Positions 18,538 through 27,638 of a stretch of 64,000 nucleotides of DNA are shown here, piece after piece. The notes under the pieces are model-generated. The model ran no database searches, had not been told where the DNA came from, and saw only the letters and a list, made by a program, of their open reading frames with translations. This DNA comes from Microlunatus capsulatus (GTDB lineage: Bacteria; Actinomycetota; Actinomycetes; Propionibacteriales; Propionibacteriaceae). The stretch spans positions 1,488,001 to 1,552,000 of the forward strand of contig NZ_JAGIOB010000001.1 in the NCBI RefSeq assembly GCF_017876495.1, in the 5' to 3' direction. The position numbers and the translations under genes were made by a program. The stretch's first letter is position 1. Each line of letters begins with the position of its first letter.

Positions 18538-19716
18538 TCAGTTCCCAGCCAGCTCGGCGGCGCGCTTGGCGGCGCCGTCCATCGTGTCCACCTGCTCCAG
18601 ACCGGGCAGCGCCGCCTCGGTGAGGATGCGCCGGCCCTCCTCCGCGTTGTTGCCGTCCAGCCGGACGACCAGCGGCTTGGTGACGGCCTCGCCGCGGCTC
18701 TCCAGCAGCTGGAAGGCCTGCACGATGCCGTTGGCCACCGCGTCGCAGGCGGTGATCCCGCCGAAGACGTTGACGAAGACGCTCTTCACCTGGGCGTCGC
18801 CGAGGATGATCTCCAGGCCGTTGGCCATCACCTCGGCGCTCGCGCCGCCGCCGATGTCGAGGAAGTTGGCGGGCTTCGGGTTCCCCGCCACCTCCTCGCC
18901 GGCGTAGGCGACGACGTCGAGGGTGCTCATCACCAGGCCGGCGCCGTTGCCGATGATGCCGACGGAGCCGTCGAGCTTGACGTAGTTGAGGCCCTTCTCC
19001 TTCGCCGCGTTCTCCAGCGGGTCGGTGGCGGAGTTGTCCACCAGGGCGGCGTTCTCGGGGTGCCGGAAGTCGGCGTTCTCGTCGAGCGAGACCTTGCCGT
19101 CGAGGGCGACGATCGAGCCGCTGCCCGTCTTGACCAGCGGGTTGACCTCGACCAGCGTCGCGTCGGACTTCAGGTAGACCTGGCCCAGCAGCTGGAAGAC
19201 GCGGGCGAGCTCGGCGGCGTCGGCGGCGTCGAAGCCGGCCGCGGCCACGATCTCGTCGGCCTTCGCCTGGTCGATCCCGACGATCGGGTCGACGGCGACG
19301 CGGGCGAGGGCCTCGGGGCGCTCGACGGCGAGCTGCTCGATCTCCATGCCGCCCTCTTTGGAGCACATGGCGAGGTAGCGGCGGTTGGCCCGGTCCAGCA
19401 GCAGCGAGAAGTAGTACTCCTCGGCGATGTCGGCGCCCTCGGTCACCATCACGGTCTTGACCACGTGGCCCTTGATGTCCAGGCCGAGGATCTCCTCGGC
19501 GCGGGCGGCCGCCTCCTCGGGGCTCCGGGCGATCTTGACGCCGCCGGCCTTGCCGCGCCCCCCGGTCTTCACCTGCGCCTTGACGACCACGACGGGCGAG
19601 CCGAGCTCCGCCGCAGCGTCCCGGGCCTCCTCGGGGGTGGTCGCGGTGATGCCGCGCAGCACGGGGACCCCGTGCGCCTCGAACATGTCCCGGGCTTGGT
19701 ACTCGTACAGATCCAC
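18538..19716 (-). CDS. sucC: Succinyl-CoA ligase (ADP-forming) subunit beta
   Basis: The 392-residue beta subunit carries the ATP-grasp nucleotide-binding domain ([19 protein letters not shown] near residue 45) and the C-terminal CoA-ligase domain. The latter includes [14 protein letters not shown], the glycine-rich [14 protein letters not shown], and [12 protein letters not shown], which contacts the alpha-subunit phosphohistidine. The GTG at 19716 encodes the family N-terminus [13 protein letters not shown] and has AGGAGG five bases upstream. It is the first gene of the sucCD operon. Confidence 0.97.
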   Translation of the reverse strand: MDLYEYQARDMFEAHGVPVLRGITATTPEEARDAAAELGSPVVVVKAQVKTGGRGKAGGVKIARSPEEAAARAEEILGLDIKGHVVKTVMVTEGADIAEEYYFSLLLDRANRRYLAMCSKEGGMEIEQLAVERPEALARVAVDPIVGIDQAKADEIVAAAGFDAADAAELARVFQLLGQVYLKSDATLVEVNPLVKTGSGSIVALDGKVSLDENADFRHPENAALVDNSATDPLENAAKEKGLNYVKLDGSVGIIGNGAGLVMSTLDVVAYAGEEVAGNPKPANFLDIGGGASAEVMANGLEIILGDAQVKSVFVNVFGGITACDAVANGIVQAFQLLESRGEAVTKPLVVRLDGNNAEEGRRILTEAALPGLEQVDTMDGAAKRAAELAGN

Positions 19717-19858
19717 AGCGCCTCCTGGTCGCGACCCGCCGTCACCGGCTGGTCGACCGCCTCGGACACCCGGGCCCGGCCCGGCCCCGGTGTCGGTCCG
19801 CCGCCGGCGGACCGAGGACGAGCCTAGTGGTTCGGCGGCCCCGGACCGGTGACGGGGT

Positions 19859-20290
19859 TCAGAGGTCGCGGTCCAGGCCGACGTGGCCCCGGACCCAGCT
19901 GACGATGTCGGCCATCGTCGCGCCGGGGGTGAAGACCTCGCCGATGCCGAGCTCCAGCAGGGCCGCCCGGTCGGCCGGCGGGATGATGCCGCCGCCGAAG
20001 ACCACGACGTCGGACGCGTCCTCGGCCGCGAGCAGCTCGAGCACCCGGGCGAAGAGGGTGAGGTGCGCCCCGGAGAGCACCGACAGCCCGACGGCGTCGG
20101 CGTCCTCGGCCAGCGCGGTCCGGACGATCTGCTCCGGGGTCTGGTGCAGCCCGGTGTAGATGACCTCCATGCCGGCGTCGCGGAGCGCCCGGGCGACCAC
20201 CTTGGCCCCCCGGTCGTGGCCGTCCAGCCCCGGCTTGGCGACGACGACCCGCAGGCGTCGGCCGGTCCCGGGCTGCTCGGAGGGCTCCAC
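19859..20290 (-). CDS. Stand-alone cobalamin B12-binding domain protein
   Basis: The 143-residue protein is a free B12-binding domain like the C-terminal domain of methylmalonyl-CoA mutase. The cobalamin signature DxHxxG is present as [15 protein letters not shown], followed by the SxL motif (GLSVLSG) and the glycine motif VVFGGGIIP. Single-domain homologues act as small subunits or chaperone-like partners of B12 mutases, and no mutase large subunit is encoded here. The GTG at 20290 is chosen since the domain begins soon after it and TAGCCT lies seven bases upstream, as in other leaderless starts. The upstream open frame overlaps the divergent lipase gene and is noise. Proximity to sucCD hints at propionate/succinyl-CoA metabolism. 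Confidence 0.85.
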   Translation of the reverse strand: MEPSEQPGTGRRLRVVVAKPGLDGHDRGAKVVARALRDAGMEVIYTGLHQTPEQIVRTALAEDADAVGLSVLSGAHLTLFARVLELLAAEDASDVVVFGGGIIPPADRAALLELGIGEVFTPGATMADIVSWVRGHVGLDRDL

Positions 20291-20297
20291 GGGGGTC

Positions 20298-20303
20298 AGG
20301 CTA
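20298..20303 (-). promoter_or_regulatory. Candidate -10 element (TAGCCT) for the B12-binding protein gene
   Basis: On the minus strand TAGCCT ends seven bases before the GTG at 20290. It is nearly back-to-back with the + strand TAACCT of the lipase gene, giving a very compact divergent promoter. Confidence 0.4.
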
Positions 20304-20311
20304 CTGCGCGG

Positions 20312-20317
20312 TAACCT
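20312..20317 (+). promoter_or_regulatory. Candidate -10 element (TAACCT) for the lipase-like gene
   Basis: TAACCT ends six bases before the GTG at 20324, identical in sequence and spacing to the element before icd. Confidence 0.45.
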
Positions 20318-20323
20318 GGCCCG

Positions 20324-21220
20324 GTGCCCGACGGTCCTCGGCGGGGCGGCCCGCCCCCGGAGCTGGTGCGGGCGGCGTGGCGGCTCGGTCGTGGTCTCCC
20401 GCGGGTCGCCGCCGGGGTGGCGGTCGAGGCGGGCTACACCGCCGCGCACCTCGCCCTGTACCCCTGGGGGCTGCGCCGGGCCCCGGTGCCCGCCGCGGCA
20501 GCCGGCGGCCTCGCCGACCTGAGCCCCGCGCAGCGCGGCCTGGCCAGCCGCGACGTCGAGGCGGCCGGGACGCCGATCCTGCTGGTGCACGGCATCGGCG
20601 ACAACCACACGATCTTCGCGCTGCTCCAGCGCCAGCTGCGCCGCCGCGGCTTCCGGACGGTGTCCACCCACGACTACGGCCTGCTCACCCGCGACGTCCG
20701 CGCGGCCGCCCGCCAGCTCGGGGAGGCGGTGGAGGCGCTGTGCGCCAGCACCGGCCACGAGCGGCTGCACGTCGTGGGCCACAGCCTCGGCGGGCTGATC
20801 GCCCGCTACCACGTGCAGCGCCAGGGCGGCGACGCGCGCGTCGACACCCTGGTCACGCTCGGCACCCCGCACGGCGGCACCGTGCTGGCCCGGGCGCTCC
20901 CCGGGCTGCCGCTGCTCCGCCAGCTGGCGCCCGGGTCCGACGTCATCGCCGAGCTCGCGGAGCCGGCACCCGGCTGCCGGACCCGGTTCCTCGCCGTCCG
21001 GACCGACCTCGACCACCTCGTGGTGCCCGGCCGGAACGCAGCCCTCGAGCACCCCGACCTCGACGTCCGCAACCTCGCGGTCCGCGGCGTCGGGCACCTC
21101 TCGCTCACCGGGGACGCCCGCGTCGCCCGCGAGATCGCGGCGACGCTGGCCGAGCTCACGGGCGGCGAGCGCGGGCGGGCTCCGACCACCGGCGCCGACC
21201 CCCGCGAAAAGAGGACCTAA
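20324..21220 (+). CDS. Alpha/beta hydrolase, lipase-like
   Basis: The 298-residue hydrolase resembles bacterial triacylglycerol lipase/esterase proteins (LipA/LipB or PGAP1-like). The oxyanion strand [12 protein letters not shown] comes first, then the nucleophile elbow VVGHSLGG with Ser154, and [10 protein letters not shown] late Asp/His pair is plausible in [10 protein letters not shown] and GVGHLSL. There is no clear signal peptide, although residues about 20-50 contain a hydrophobic region that could anchor it. The GTG at 20324 has a TAACCT hexamer six bases upstream and no ribosome site. It is divergent from the B12-binding gene by 33 bp. The substrate is unknown. Confidence 0.85.
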   Translation: MPDGPRRGGPPPELVRAAWRLGRGLPRVAAGVAVEAGYTAAHLALYPWGLRRAPVPAAAAGGLADLSPAQRGLASRDVEAAGTPILLVHGIGDNHTIFALLQRQLRRRGFRTVSTHDYGLLTRDVRAAARQLGEAVEALCASTGHERLHVVGHSLGGLIARYHVQRQGGDARVDTLVTLGTPHGGTVLARALPGLPLLRQLAPGSDVIAELAEPAPGCRTRFLAVRTDLDHLVVPGRNAALEHPDLDVRNLAVRGVGHLSLTGDARVAREIAATLAELTGGERGRAPTTGADPREKRT

Positions 21221-21350
21221 GACCCTGCGGATTCGGTGGATAGCGGGCCCGGTCGTCCGTATCCTGGGGCGGGGCGAACTGTCCCGGTCGGGACCGAGCC
21301 CCCGACGCGTCGCCCCCGCGTCGCCGCCCGCAGACCCAGGAGAACCCGCC

Positions 21351-22406
21351 GTGGACGTGCCAGCGCCCCGACGTCCGGCCCGCCCGGCCGCCGTCGCCGC
21401 CGCCGGCGAGCACCGGCACTGGCTCTCCACCGCCGCCGCCGCCCTGGCCGTCTCGGCCCTCGGCCTGGCCCTGGCCGGCTCCCTCACCGCCACCGGCAGC
21501 GCCGAGACCCGGCCCGCCGCGCCCGGTGCCGGGCTGCGCCCGCCGGTCGTGCGGGTCGCGACCCCGACCCCCAGCCTCGACCCGTCGCTGCTCGAGACGT
21601 ACGGCTTCGGCGGGGACGGCGGCGAGCCGCTGCGGCAGGCCGTCGTCGCCGAGCGCGCGGCCCAGCGCGCCGAGGAGCTCGCCAAGGACGCCGAGGCCGT
21701 CAGCCGGGCGGCCACCCGTGCCCGCGAGCAGGCCCGCCAGCAGGGTCTGACCGCGGCCGAGCAGGCCACCCAGGCCAAGGGCGAGGAGCTCGCCCGCGCG
21801 GCCCTCGAGCGCGCCGCGGCCGCCCGCGCGGCCGCCGTGACCGCCCGGGCCGCGGCCGAGGCCGCCGCCCGCGCGGCGTCGAGCGCCACCCCGGCGCCGA
21901 CCCCGGTCCCCGGCGCCGCCCCGACCAGCCCCGCGACGCGCGCCGTCCCGGTCGCCCCGCCGGTCACCCCGCCGGTCACCGGCAGCGGCGGCGGGGTCTC
22001 CCCCGTCCCGGGCGCAGTGGTCGGCGCCAGCTTCGGGCAGTACGGGCTGTGGTCGCGCTACCACACCGGCCTGGACTTCCGGGCGGCCTACGGGGTGCCG
22101 ATCCGGGCCGTGAAGTCCGGCCAGGTGCTCTACGCCGGGAACTCGGGCAACTGGGCCGGCAACCACGTGGCCGTGCTGCACGGCGACGGCATGACGACCA
22201 TGTCCTCCCACATGTCCTCGATGACGGTGCGGGCCGGGGACACCGTGCAGGCCGGCCAGGTGATCGGCTACGTGGGCCAGACCGGCCGCGCGTTCGGCGC
22301 TCACCTGCACTTCGAGCTCTACCCTGCCGGTGTCCGCTACGGGGACGTCTACCAGGCCGTCGACCCCGTCCCGTGGCTCCGCGCCGCGGGCGTCACCACC
22401 CGCTGA
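21351..22406 (+). CDS. M23 family peptidoglycan endopeptidase (first of a tandem pair)
   Basis: The 351-residue secreted or membrane-anchored protein has an N-terminal hydrophobic segment at about residues 24-46. An Ala/Arg/Glu-rich coiled-coil stretch follows (about 100-180), then a Pro/Thr linker and a C-terminal LytM/M23 domain. The zinc ligands are visible: the HxxxD motif in YHTGLDF and the HxH motif in AHLHFELYP, with SSHMSS in between. M23 enzymes cut peptidoglycan cross-bridges in cell-wall remodelling. A GTG start at 21351 is supported by AGGAG eight bases upstream. A close paralogue follows at 22613. The coiled coil resembles that of division-associated M23 regulators, so a divisome link is possible. 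Confidence 0.9.
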   Translation: MDVPAPRRPARPAAVAAAGEHRHWLSTAAAALAVSALGLALAGSLTATGSAETRPAAPGAGLRPPVVRVATPTPSLDPSLLETYGFGGDGGEPLRQAVVAERAAQRAEELAKDAEAVSRAATRAREQARQQGLTAAEQATQAKGEELARAALERAAAARAAAVTARAAAEAAARAASSATPAPTPVPGAAPTSPATRAVPVAPPVTPPVTGSGGGVSPVPGAVVGASFGQYGLWSRYHTGLDFRAAYGVPIRAVKSGQVLYAGNSGNWAGNHVAVLHGDGMTTMSSHMSSMTVRAGDTVQAGQVIGYVGQTGRAFGAHLHFELYPAGVRYGDVYQAVDPVPWLRAAGVTTR

Positions 22407-22473
22407 CCGCGCGTGCACGGAGATCTCGGTCACACGCCGCGCGTCCTCACGCCTGGCGGACGCCGTCTCGTTT

Positions 22474-22501
22474 TTGCTCGCTGTTACGCATCCGTTATGG
22501 T
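22474..22501 (+). promoter_or_regulatory. Candidate promoter of the second M23 gene
   Basis: TTGCTC (22474-22479) and TATGGT (22496-22501) are separated by 16 bp in an AT-richer patch. They precede a leader of about 105 nt that includes a perfect 7-bp hairpin (CTGCTGG 22514-22520 with CCAGCAG 22528-22534). Confidence 0.45.
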
Positions 22502-22612
22502 TTCAACCGTCCGCTGCTGGGAGTGAGCCAGCAGGGCCTCGAGGGAGCGGGAACCGACGCACTTGTTCATGAGGCCGGACCGGCCCATGTCGTCGTACGT
22601 AGGAGATCCTGA

Positions 22613-23620
22613 GTGCCCAAGTCAACAACGCCGGACGCGCCTGCGCGTCGTGCGCTGATTGAGGACATCAAGGACGACCGTCGGGGCTGGCTGCAGCACG
22701 GTGCCGCCGCGCTCGCCGTCTCGCTGCTGGGCCTCGGCGTGGCCGGCTCGGTCGTCCTCACCGGCAACGCCCAGCCCTCCCAGGTCGCCGTGCCCAGCAC
22801 CCGCGTCACCGCGAGCACCGACCCCGCCGTCCAGCTGCCGTCGGCCTTCGACCGCGACGCCTCCTCCACCAGCCGGGACAGCGCCGGCCGCCCCGCCCTG
22901 GACCAGGCCAAGCTGCAGAGCCTCGCCGACCAGCGCGCCGAGGAGCTGGCCAAGACCGACGACCAGATCGAGCAGGCCGCCAGCACCAAGGCCGCCGCCA
23001 AGCGGGAGAAGACGCTGGAGTCGGCTTCGGAGTCCACCCAGGAGCAGGCGGTGCTCATCAAGAAGAGCGCCGACGCCAAGCGGGCGGCCGAGCTGGCCCA
23101 GGCCGCCGAGCCGGACGCCCCCGCGCCCGCTCCCGGCACCACCGACGCCCCCGCCACGACGGCCCCCGCCGAGAGCGGCCCGGTCAACGCCAGCGGCAAG
23201 AGCTGCATGCCCGTCCGCGGCGGCTACAGCATCGCGGCCCGCTTCGGCCAGGTCGGCTCGTGGTCGCGCTACCACACCGGCTTCGACTTCTCCGCCCCCG
23301 TCGGCACCCCGCTGCAGGCCCCCGCCTCCGGCGTCGTCACCAACGCGGGCTCCGGGTCCGCCAGCGGGTGGGCCGGCAACTACGTCGCGATCCGCTACCC
23401 CGACGGCACCTCGTCGCTGATGGCGCACATGTCGACGGTCTCGGTGAGCGTCGGCCAGACCGTCACGGCCTGCCAGACCGTCGGCGCCGTCGGGATGACC
23501 GGCCGCACCTTCGGCCCGCACGTCCACTTCGAGATCTACCCCGCCGGGATCACCCCGGGCGACGTCTACAAGGCCGTCAACCCGCTGACCTGGCTGAACG
23601 CGCACGGCATCAACCCGTAG
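22613..23620 (+). CDS. M23 family peptidoglycan endopeptidase (second of a tandem pair)
   Basis: The 335-residue paralogue of the preceding protein has the same layout: a hydrophobic anchor near residues 28-50, an Ala/Lys/Glu coiled-coil region (about 90-160), a Pro/Thr linker, and a C-terminal M23 domain. The metal motifs are YHTGFDF, MAHMST and PHVHFEIYP. Its C-terminus (DVYKAVNPLTWL) closely follows that of the first copy ([12 protein letters not shown]). A GTG at 22613 with AGGAG seven bases upstream is the start. It has its own leader and candidate promoter, so the pair may be regulated separately. A strong terminator hairpin follows. Confidence 0.9.
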   Translation: MPKSTTPDAPARRALIEDIKDDRRGWLQHGAAALAVSLLGLGVAGSVVLTGNAQPSQVAVPSTRVTASTDPAVQLPSAFDRDASSTSRDSAGRPALDQAKLQSLADQRAEELAKTDDQIEQAASTKAAAKREKTLESASESTQEQAVLIKKSADAKRAAELAQAAEPDAPAPAPGTTDAPATTAPAESGPVNASGKSCMPVRGGYSIAARFGQVGSWSRYHTGFDFSAPVGTPLQAPASGVVTNAGSGSASGWAGNYVAIRYPDGTSSLMAHMSTVSVSVGQTVTACQTVGAVGMTGRTFGPHVHFEIYPAGITPGDVYKAVNPLTWLNAHGINP

Positions 23621-23643
23621 CCGACGCGCTCCACCCCCCGCAC

Positions 23644-23676
23644 ACCACCGCCGCCCGGTCCCGGGCCGGCGGTGGT
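23644..23676. terminator. Bidirectional terminator between M23 and pcrA genes
   Basis: ACCACCGCCG (23644-23653) pairs perfectly with CGGCGGTGGT (23667-23676), enclosing a further CCCGG/CCGGG pair. It lies between convergent genes and can serve both. Confidence 0.8.
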
Positions 23677-23692
23677 CGCCTCTCCGGGGCCC

Positions 23693-26236
23693 CTACAGCT
23701 TCTCGAGCGGGGCGTGCTTGAGCGAGAGCCGCTTGAGCCCGGCCGAGCCGAAGTCGACGTCGGCCTTGGTGTCGTCGCCGGTGCCCGAGGTGGCCACCAC
23801 CGAGCCCAGCCCGAAGGTGGAGTGCAGCACCCGGTCCCCGGCGGCCAGGACCGGGATCTCGCGGACCTTCGGCTTGCCGGCGCCGTAGCCGACGGTGGTG
23901 CGCCAGGACTGGTTCGAGCGCGTCGTCGCCGAGGTGTTGCGCCACGACGTGACGGCCCGCTCGGTGCGCCGCCAGTCGACCAGCCGGTCGGGGATCTCCC
24001 CCAGGAACCGGCTGGGCGGGTTGTGCTGCGGGGTGCCCCACGCCGCGCGGACCACCGCACGGGAGACGTGCAGCCGCTTCCGGGCCCGGGTGATGCCCAC
24101 GTAGGCCAGCCGCCGCTCCTCCGCCAGCTCGTCGGGGTCGTTGAGCGCCCGCATGTGCGGGAAGACGCCGTCCTCGCAGCCGGTCAGGAAGACGTTGTCG
24201 AACTCCAGCCCCTTGGCGGTGTGCAGCGTCATCAGGGTGACGACGCCGGCGCTCTCGCGGTCCGGGGACGGGATCTGGTCGGAGTCGGCCACCAGGGCGA
24301 CCCGCTCGAGGAACGCGCCGAGGGAGTCGTCCACCTCGGCGGCACCCGCGGCCAGGTCCTGCTCGGGGTCCAGGGGGTCGAACTCCGGCGGCAGCTCGGC
24401 CAGCCGGACGCCCGCCCGCGGCTCCACGACCGGGGCCGTCAGCGCGGCGAGCTCGGCCGCCGGGTCGAAGGCCTCGTCGACGACGTCGTCGTCGACCGCG
24501 GCCAGCACGGCCACCCCGCTGACGAACTCGCGCGCCACCGTCACCAGCTCCACGAGGTTCTCCAGCCGGGTCTGGTCCTGCGGGTCGGACGAGGTCTGCA
24601 GCTCGGCCAGGTAGCCCGAGGCCTCCAGCACGCTGGTGAGGATGGCGTCGGCGGGCGCCCCCTCGGCCACCATCGCCTCGTGGGCGTCCATCAGGTCGAC
24701 GAAGCCGCGCAGCTGGTTGGCCGAGCGGGTGGCCAGCGACGGGATGTCGTCGATGCGCCGCAGCGCCTCGCCGAAGCTGATCCGCTCCCGGTTCGCGAGG
24801 TCGGCGACGGCGGCCTCGGCCCGGTCGCCGATGCCGCGCTTGGGCACGTTGAGGATCCGACGGACCGAGACGTCGTCGCTGCGGTTGCTGATCGCCCGCA
24901 GGTAGGCGATGGCGTCGCGGACCTCGCGGCGCTCGTAGAAGCGGACCCCGCCGACGACCTTGTAGGGCAGGCCGACGCGGATGAACACCTCCTCGAACGT
25001 CCGCGACTGGGCGTTGGTCCGGTAGAAGACGGCCGTGTCGCCGTAGCGGCCCTCCCCCGCGTCGCTCAGCCGGTCGATCTCGCTGGCGACGAACTGGGCC
25101 TCGTCGTGCTCGGTGTCGGCGACGTAGCCGACGATCATCGGGCCGTCACCGGCGTCGGACCACAGGTTCTTCGGCTTGCGGCCCGCGTTCTGCCCGATGA
25201 CGGCGTTGGCCGCGGTGAGGATCGTCTGCGTGGAGCGGTAGTTCTGCTCCAGCATGATCGTCCGCGCGCCCGGGAAGTCGAGCTCGAAGTCGTTGATGTT
25301 GCGGATCGTGGCGCCGCGGAAGGCGTAGATGGACTGGTCGGAGTCCCCGACCACCATCAGCTCCGGCGGCTCCGCCGCCACCGTCTCGGGGCCCGGCTCG
25401 ACGTCGGCCGAGCACAGCTCGCGGACCAGCACGTACTGGGCGTGGTTGGTGTCCTGGTACTCGTCGACCAGCACGTGGCGGAAGCGCCGGCGGTACTGCT
25501 CGCGCAGGTCGGGGAACGCCTGCAGCAGGTGCACGGTGGTCATGATGAGGTCGTCGAAGTCCAGCGCGTTCGCCGCGATGAGGCGCCGCTGGTACTCCGC
25601 GTAGGCCTCGGCGTAGGACGCCTCGACGCTGCCCTCCGCCGCGCGGCCGCGGGCCGACTCGTGGTCGACCAGCTCGTTCTTGCAGTTCGAGACCCAGCTC
25701 ATGATGGCCCGCACCGGGAACCGCTTGGGGTCCAGCTCGAGGTCGTTCGCGACCAGCTGCATCAGCCGCTTGGAGTCGGCGTCGTCGTAGATCGAGAAGG
25801 TGCGGGAGACGTGGAAGCGGCCGATCTCGGAGCGCAGGATGCGCACGCAGGCCGAGTGGAACGTCGAGACCCACATCAGCTTGGCGCGGTTGCCGACGAG
25901 GTCCATCACCCGGCCGCGCATCTCGGCGGCGGCCTTGTTGGTGAAGGTGATGGCCAGGATCGAGCCGGGGTGCACCTTCCGCTCCCCCACCAGGTGGGCG
26001 ATCCGGCGGGTGAGCACGCGGGTCTTGCCCGACCCGGCGCCGGCGACGACGAGGACCGGGCCGCCGGCGTGCAGGACGGCCTCGCGCTGGGGCGGGTTGA
26101 GCCCCTCGAGCAGGCTGTCGGTGCTGGGGCCGGACGACGTCCGGGTGCGCGGGCGGGCCACGGTCACCTCCGGGAACAGGTCGTCCGGCAGGCCGTCGGA
26201 CGGGGTGGGGACGAGGGGGCGGGGCGCACTGGTCAT
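23693..26236 (-). CDS. pcrA: UvrD/PcrA-type ATP-dependent DNA helicase
   Basis: This protein of about 847 residues is a superfamily 1A 3'-5' helicase acting in DNA repair and replication-fork processing. Motifs are in order: Walker A VVAGAGSGKTR near residue 65, ITFTNKAAAEM, Walker B LVDEYQDTNHAQ, VVGDSDQSIYAFRGA, NYRS, and later VTLMTLHTAKGLEF and VGITRARK. The C-terminus has the GDRVLHSTFGLGSVV Tudor-like segment typical of PcrA, which binds RNA polymerase. The ATG at 26236 begins MTSAPRPLVP; GGGAG directly abuts it and TAGGGT ten bases upstream may be its -10. The much longer open frame beyond it overlaps the divergent phospholipase-D gene and is noise. Confidence 0.95.
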   Translation of the reverse strand: MTSAPRPLVPTPSDGLPDDLFPEVTVARPRTRTSSGPSTDSLLEGLNPPQREAVLHAGGPVLVVAGAGSGKTRVLTRRIAHLVGERKVHPGSILAITFTNKAAAEMRGRVMDLVGNRAKLMWVSTFHSACVRILRSEIGRFHVSRTFSIYDDADSKRLMQLVANDLELDPKRFPVRAIMSWVSNCKNELVDHESARGRAAEGSVEASYAEAYAEYQRRLIAANALDFDDLIMTTVHLLQAFPDLREQYRRRFRHVLVDEYQDTNHAQYVLVRELCSADVEPGPETVAAEPPELMVVGDSDQSIYAFRGATIRNINDFELDFPGARTIMLEQNYRSTQTILTAANAVIGQNAGRKPKNLWSDAGDGPMIVGYVADTEHDEAQFVASEIDRLSDAGEGRYGDTAVFYRTNAQSRTFEEVFIRVGLPYKVVGGVRFYERREVRDAIAYLRAISNRSDDVSVRRILNVPKRGIGDRAEAAVADLANRERISFGEALRRIDDIPSLATRSANQLRGFVDLMDAHEAMVAEGAPADAILTSVLEASGYLAELQTSSDPQDQTRLENLVELVTVAREFVSGVAVLAAVDDDVVDEAFDPAAELAALTAPVVEPRAGVRLAELPPEFDPLDPEQDLAAGAAEVDDSLGAFLERVALVADSDQIPSPDRESAGVVTLMTLHTAKGLEFDNVFLTGCEDGVFPHMRALNDPDELAEERRLAYVGITRARKRLHVSRAVVRAAWGTPQHNPPSRFLGEIPDRLVDWRRTERAVTSWRNTSATTRSNQSWRTTVGYGAGKPKVREIPVLAAGDRVLHSTFGLGSVVATSGTGDDTKADVDFGSAGLKRLSLKHAPLEKL

Positions 26237-26329
26237 CTCCCGATCCACCCTAGACGCCACCGCCGACAACGCCCTCCTCCCGCGCGCGGGGAGGTCCACC
26301 TGCCGCGTCAGCGGCCCGGGCGCGCGGGC

Positions 26330-26335
26330 TACCGT
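26330..26335 (+). promoter_or_regulatory. Candidate -10 element (TACCGT) for the phospholipase-D-like gene
   Basis: TACCGT ends six bases before the ATG at 26342, again with no ribosome site between. Confidence 0.4.
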
Positions 26336-26341
26336 AGGCAC

Positions 26342-27574
26342 ATGGGGTGGATGAGGCGGATCAGGCTGCGGACGGTGCTCCAGCACACCGCGCTCGCCGT
26401 CGCCGCCGTCCAGGGCACGACGCTGGCGGTCCTCGCCGTGGTCGACCACCGCCGCAAGCGGACCCGCAAGCCCGCCGTCTTCCCCCGCGTCGCCCCCCGC
26501 TCGGTGACCGCCGGCGGCTCGGAGGTGACGGTCTACACCTACGGCGAGGACCTCTACCGCGACATGCTGGACGCCATCCGGCAGGCCCGCAGCCGGGTGT
26601 TCTTCGAGACCTTCATCTGGAAGGGCGACGCCGTCGGCCAGGCCTTCAAGGACGCGCTGACCGAGGCCGCCGACCGCGGCGTCGAGGTCTACGTCGTCTT
26701 CGACGAGTTCGCCAACCTCGTCGTCCCCCGGAGCTTCTTCCACTTCCCCGACAACATCCACGTCCGACGGCACCCGATCGGGCGCTCGTGGCCCAGCGTC
26801 CGCAACTCCGGCCGCGACCACCGCAAGCTCGTGGTCGTCGACGACGCCGTGGCCTTCCTCGGCGGCTACAACATCGGCAGCCTCTACGCGACGGACTGGC
26901 GCGACACCCACGCCAAGCTGACGGGCGACATCGTCTGGGACGCCGAGAACGCGTTCATCGACTTCTGGAACCTGTTCGCCGGCCGACGGCGCCCCGAGCT
27001 GCCCGACGTCGGCGGCCGGACCTGGCAGTCCGACATCCGCATCCACCGCAACATCCCGCGCAACGTCGTCTACCCCATCCGCGGGGTCTACCTCGACGCG
27101 TTCGACCGCGCCGCCCACCACATCTACCTCACCCACGCCTACCTGATCCCGGACACCGACATGCTCGACGCGCTGCTGCGGGCGGCCCGGCGGGGCGTGG
27201 ACGTGCGGATCATCGTCCCGGCCGAGTCCAACCACATCGTGGCCGACTGGCTGTCGCGCGGCTTCTACACCCAGCTGCTGCGCGGCGGGGTCCGGCTGTT
27301 CCTCTACCAGGGCGCGATGGTGCACGCGAAGACGGCGACGATCGACGGCCAGTGGTCGACGATCGGCACGGCGAACCTCGACCGACTCAGCCTCACGGGC
27401 AACTACGAGATCAACATGGAGGTCCTCAACGCCGACGTGGCGAGGCAGATGGAGGAGATCTTCGCCCTCGACTCCTCCAACACCGTCGAGCTGACGCTGG
27501 CCGCCTGGCGCCGCCGGCACGCGATGGTCAAGTTCTCCGAGACCGTCCTCACCCCCTTCCGCCCGCTGCTCTGA
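26342..27574 (+). CDS. Phospholipase D-like protein, probable cardiolipin synthase
   Basis: The 410-residue protein has an N-terminal hydrophobic segment (about residues 12-35) and two HKD motifs typical of the PLD superfamily. The first is HRKLVVVDD followed by GGYNIG; the second is HAKTATIDG followed by GTANLD. Two such motifs with short spacing and one membrane anchor are characteristic of bacterial cardiolipin synthases, which condense phosphatidylglycerol at the membrane. Other PLD phosphatidyltransferases or nucleases are possible. The ATG at 26342 is chosen since TACCGT lies six bases upstream. It is divergent from pcrA, and a long open frame running through pcrA is not used. Confidence 0.85.
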   Translation: MGWMRRIRLRTVLQHTALAVAAVQGTTLAVLAVVDHRRKRTRKPAVFPRVAPRSVTAGGSEVTVYTYGEDLYRDMLDAIRQARSRVFFETFIWKGDAVGQAFKDALTEAADRGVEVYVVFDEFANLVVPRSFFHFPDNIHVRRHPIGRSWPSVRNSGRDHRKLVVVDDAVAFLGGYNIGSLYATDWRDTHAKLTGDIVWDAENAFIDFWNLFAGRRRPELPDVGGRTWQSDIRIHRNIPRNVVYPIRGVYLDAFDRAAHHIYLTHAYLIPDTDMLDALLRAARRGVDVRIIVPAESNHIVADWLSRGFYTQLLRGGVRLFLYQGAMVHAKTATIDGQWSTIGTANLDRLSLTGNYEINMEVLNADVARQMEEIFALDSSNTVELTLAAWRRRHAMVKFSETVLTPFRPLL

Positions 27575-27581
27575 GACGCCG

Positions 27582-27612
27582 CAGCCCTCCCGGTCGAGGA
27601 CCGGGAGGGCTG
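27582..27612. terminator. Terminator between PLD-like and TauE/SafE genes
   Basis: A perfect 13-bp stem (27582-27594 with 27600-27612) with loop CGAGG lies between convergent genes. Confidence 0.85.
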
Positions 27613-27638
27613 GGGCGGGACCGAGCGGAGCGACGGCG

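Noticed and set aside
21221-21350. c-di-AMP (ydaO-type) riboswitch before the first M23 gene
   Set aside because: Cell-wall hydrolase genes of actinomycetes often have one, but I could not find its conserved core in this 130-bp gap or in the 22502-22612 leader.
20291-21979. Extension of the B12-binding protein to 706 residues
   Set aside because: The additional part is antisense to the lipase-like and M23 genes and has no domain; the B12 domain begins right after the GTG at 20290.
23672-26341. Large + strand frame covering pcrA and continuing into the phospholipase-D gene
   Set aside because: It is antisense to pcrA, which has full helicase motifs. Long antisense frames are expected at this GC content.
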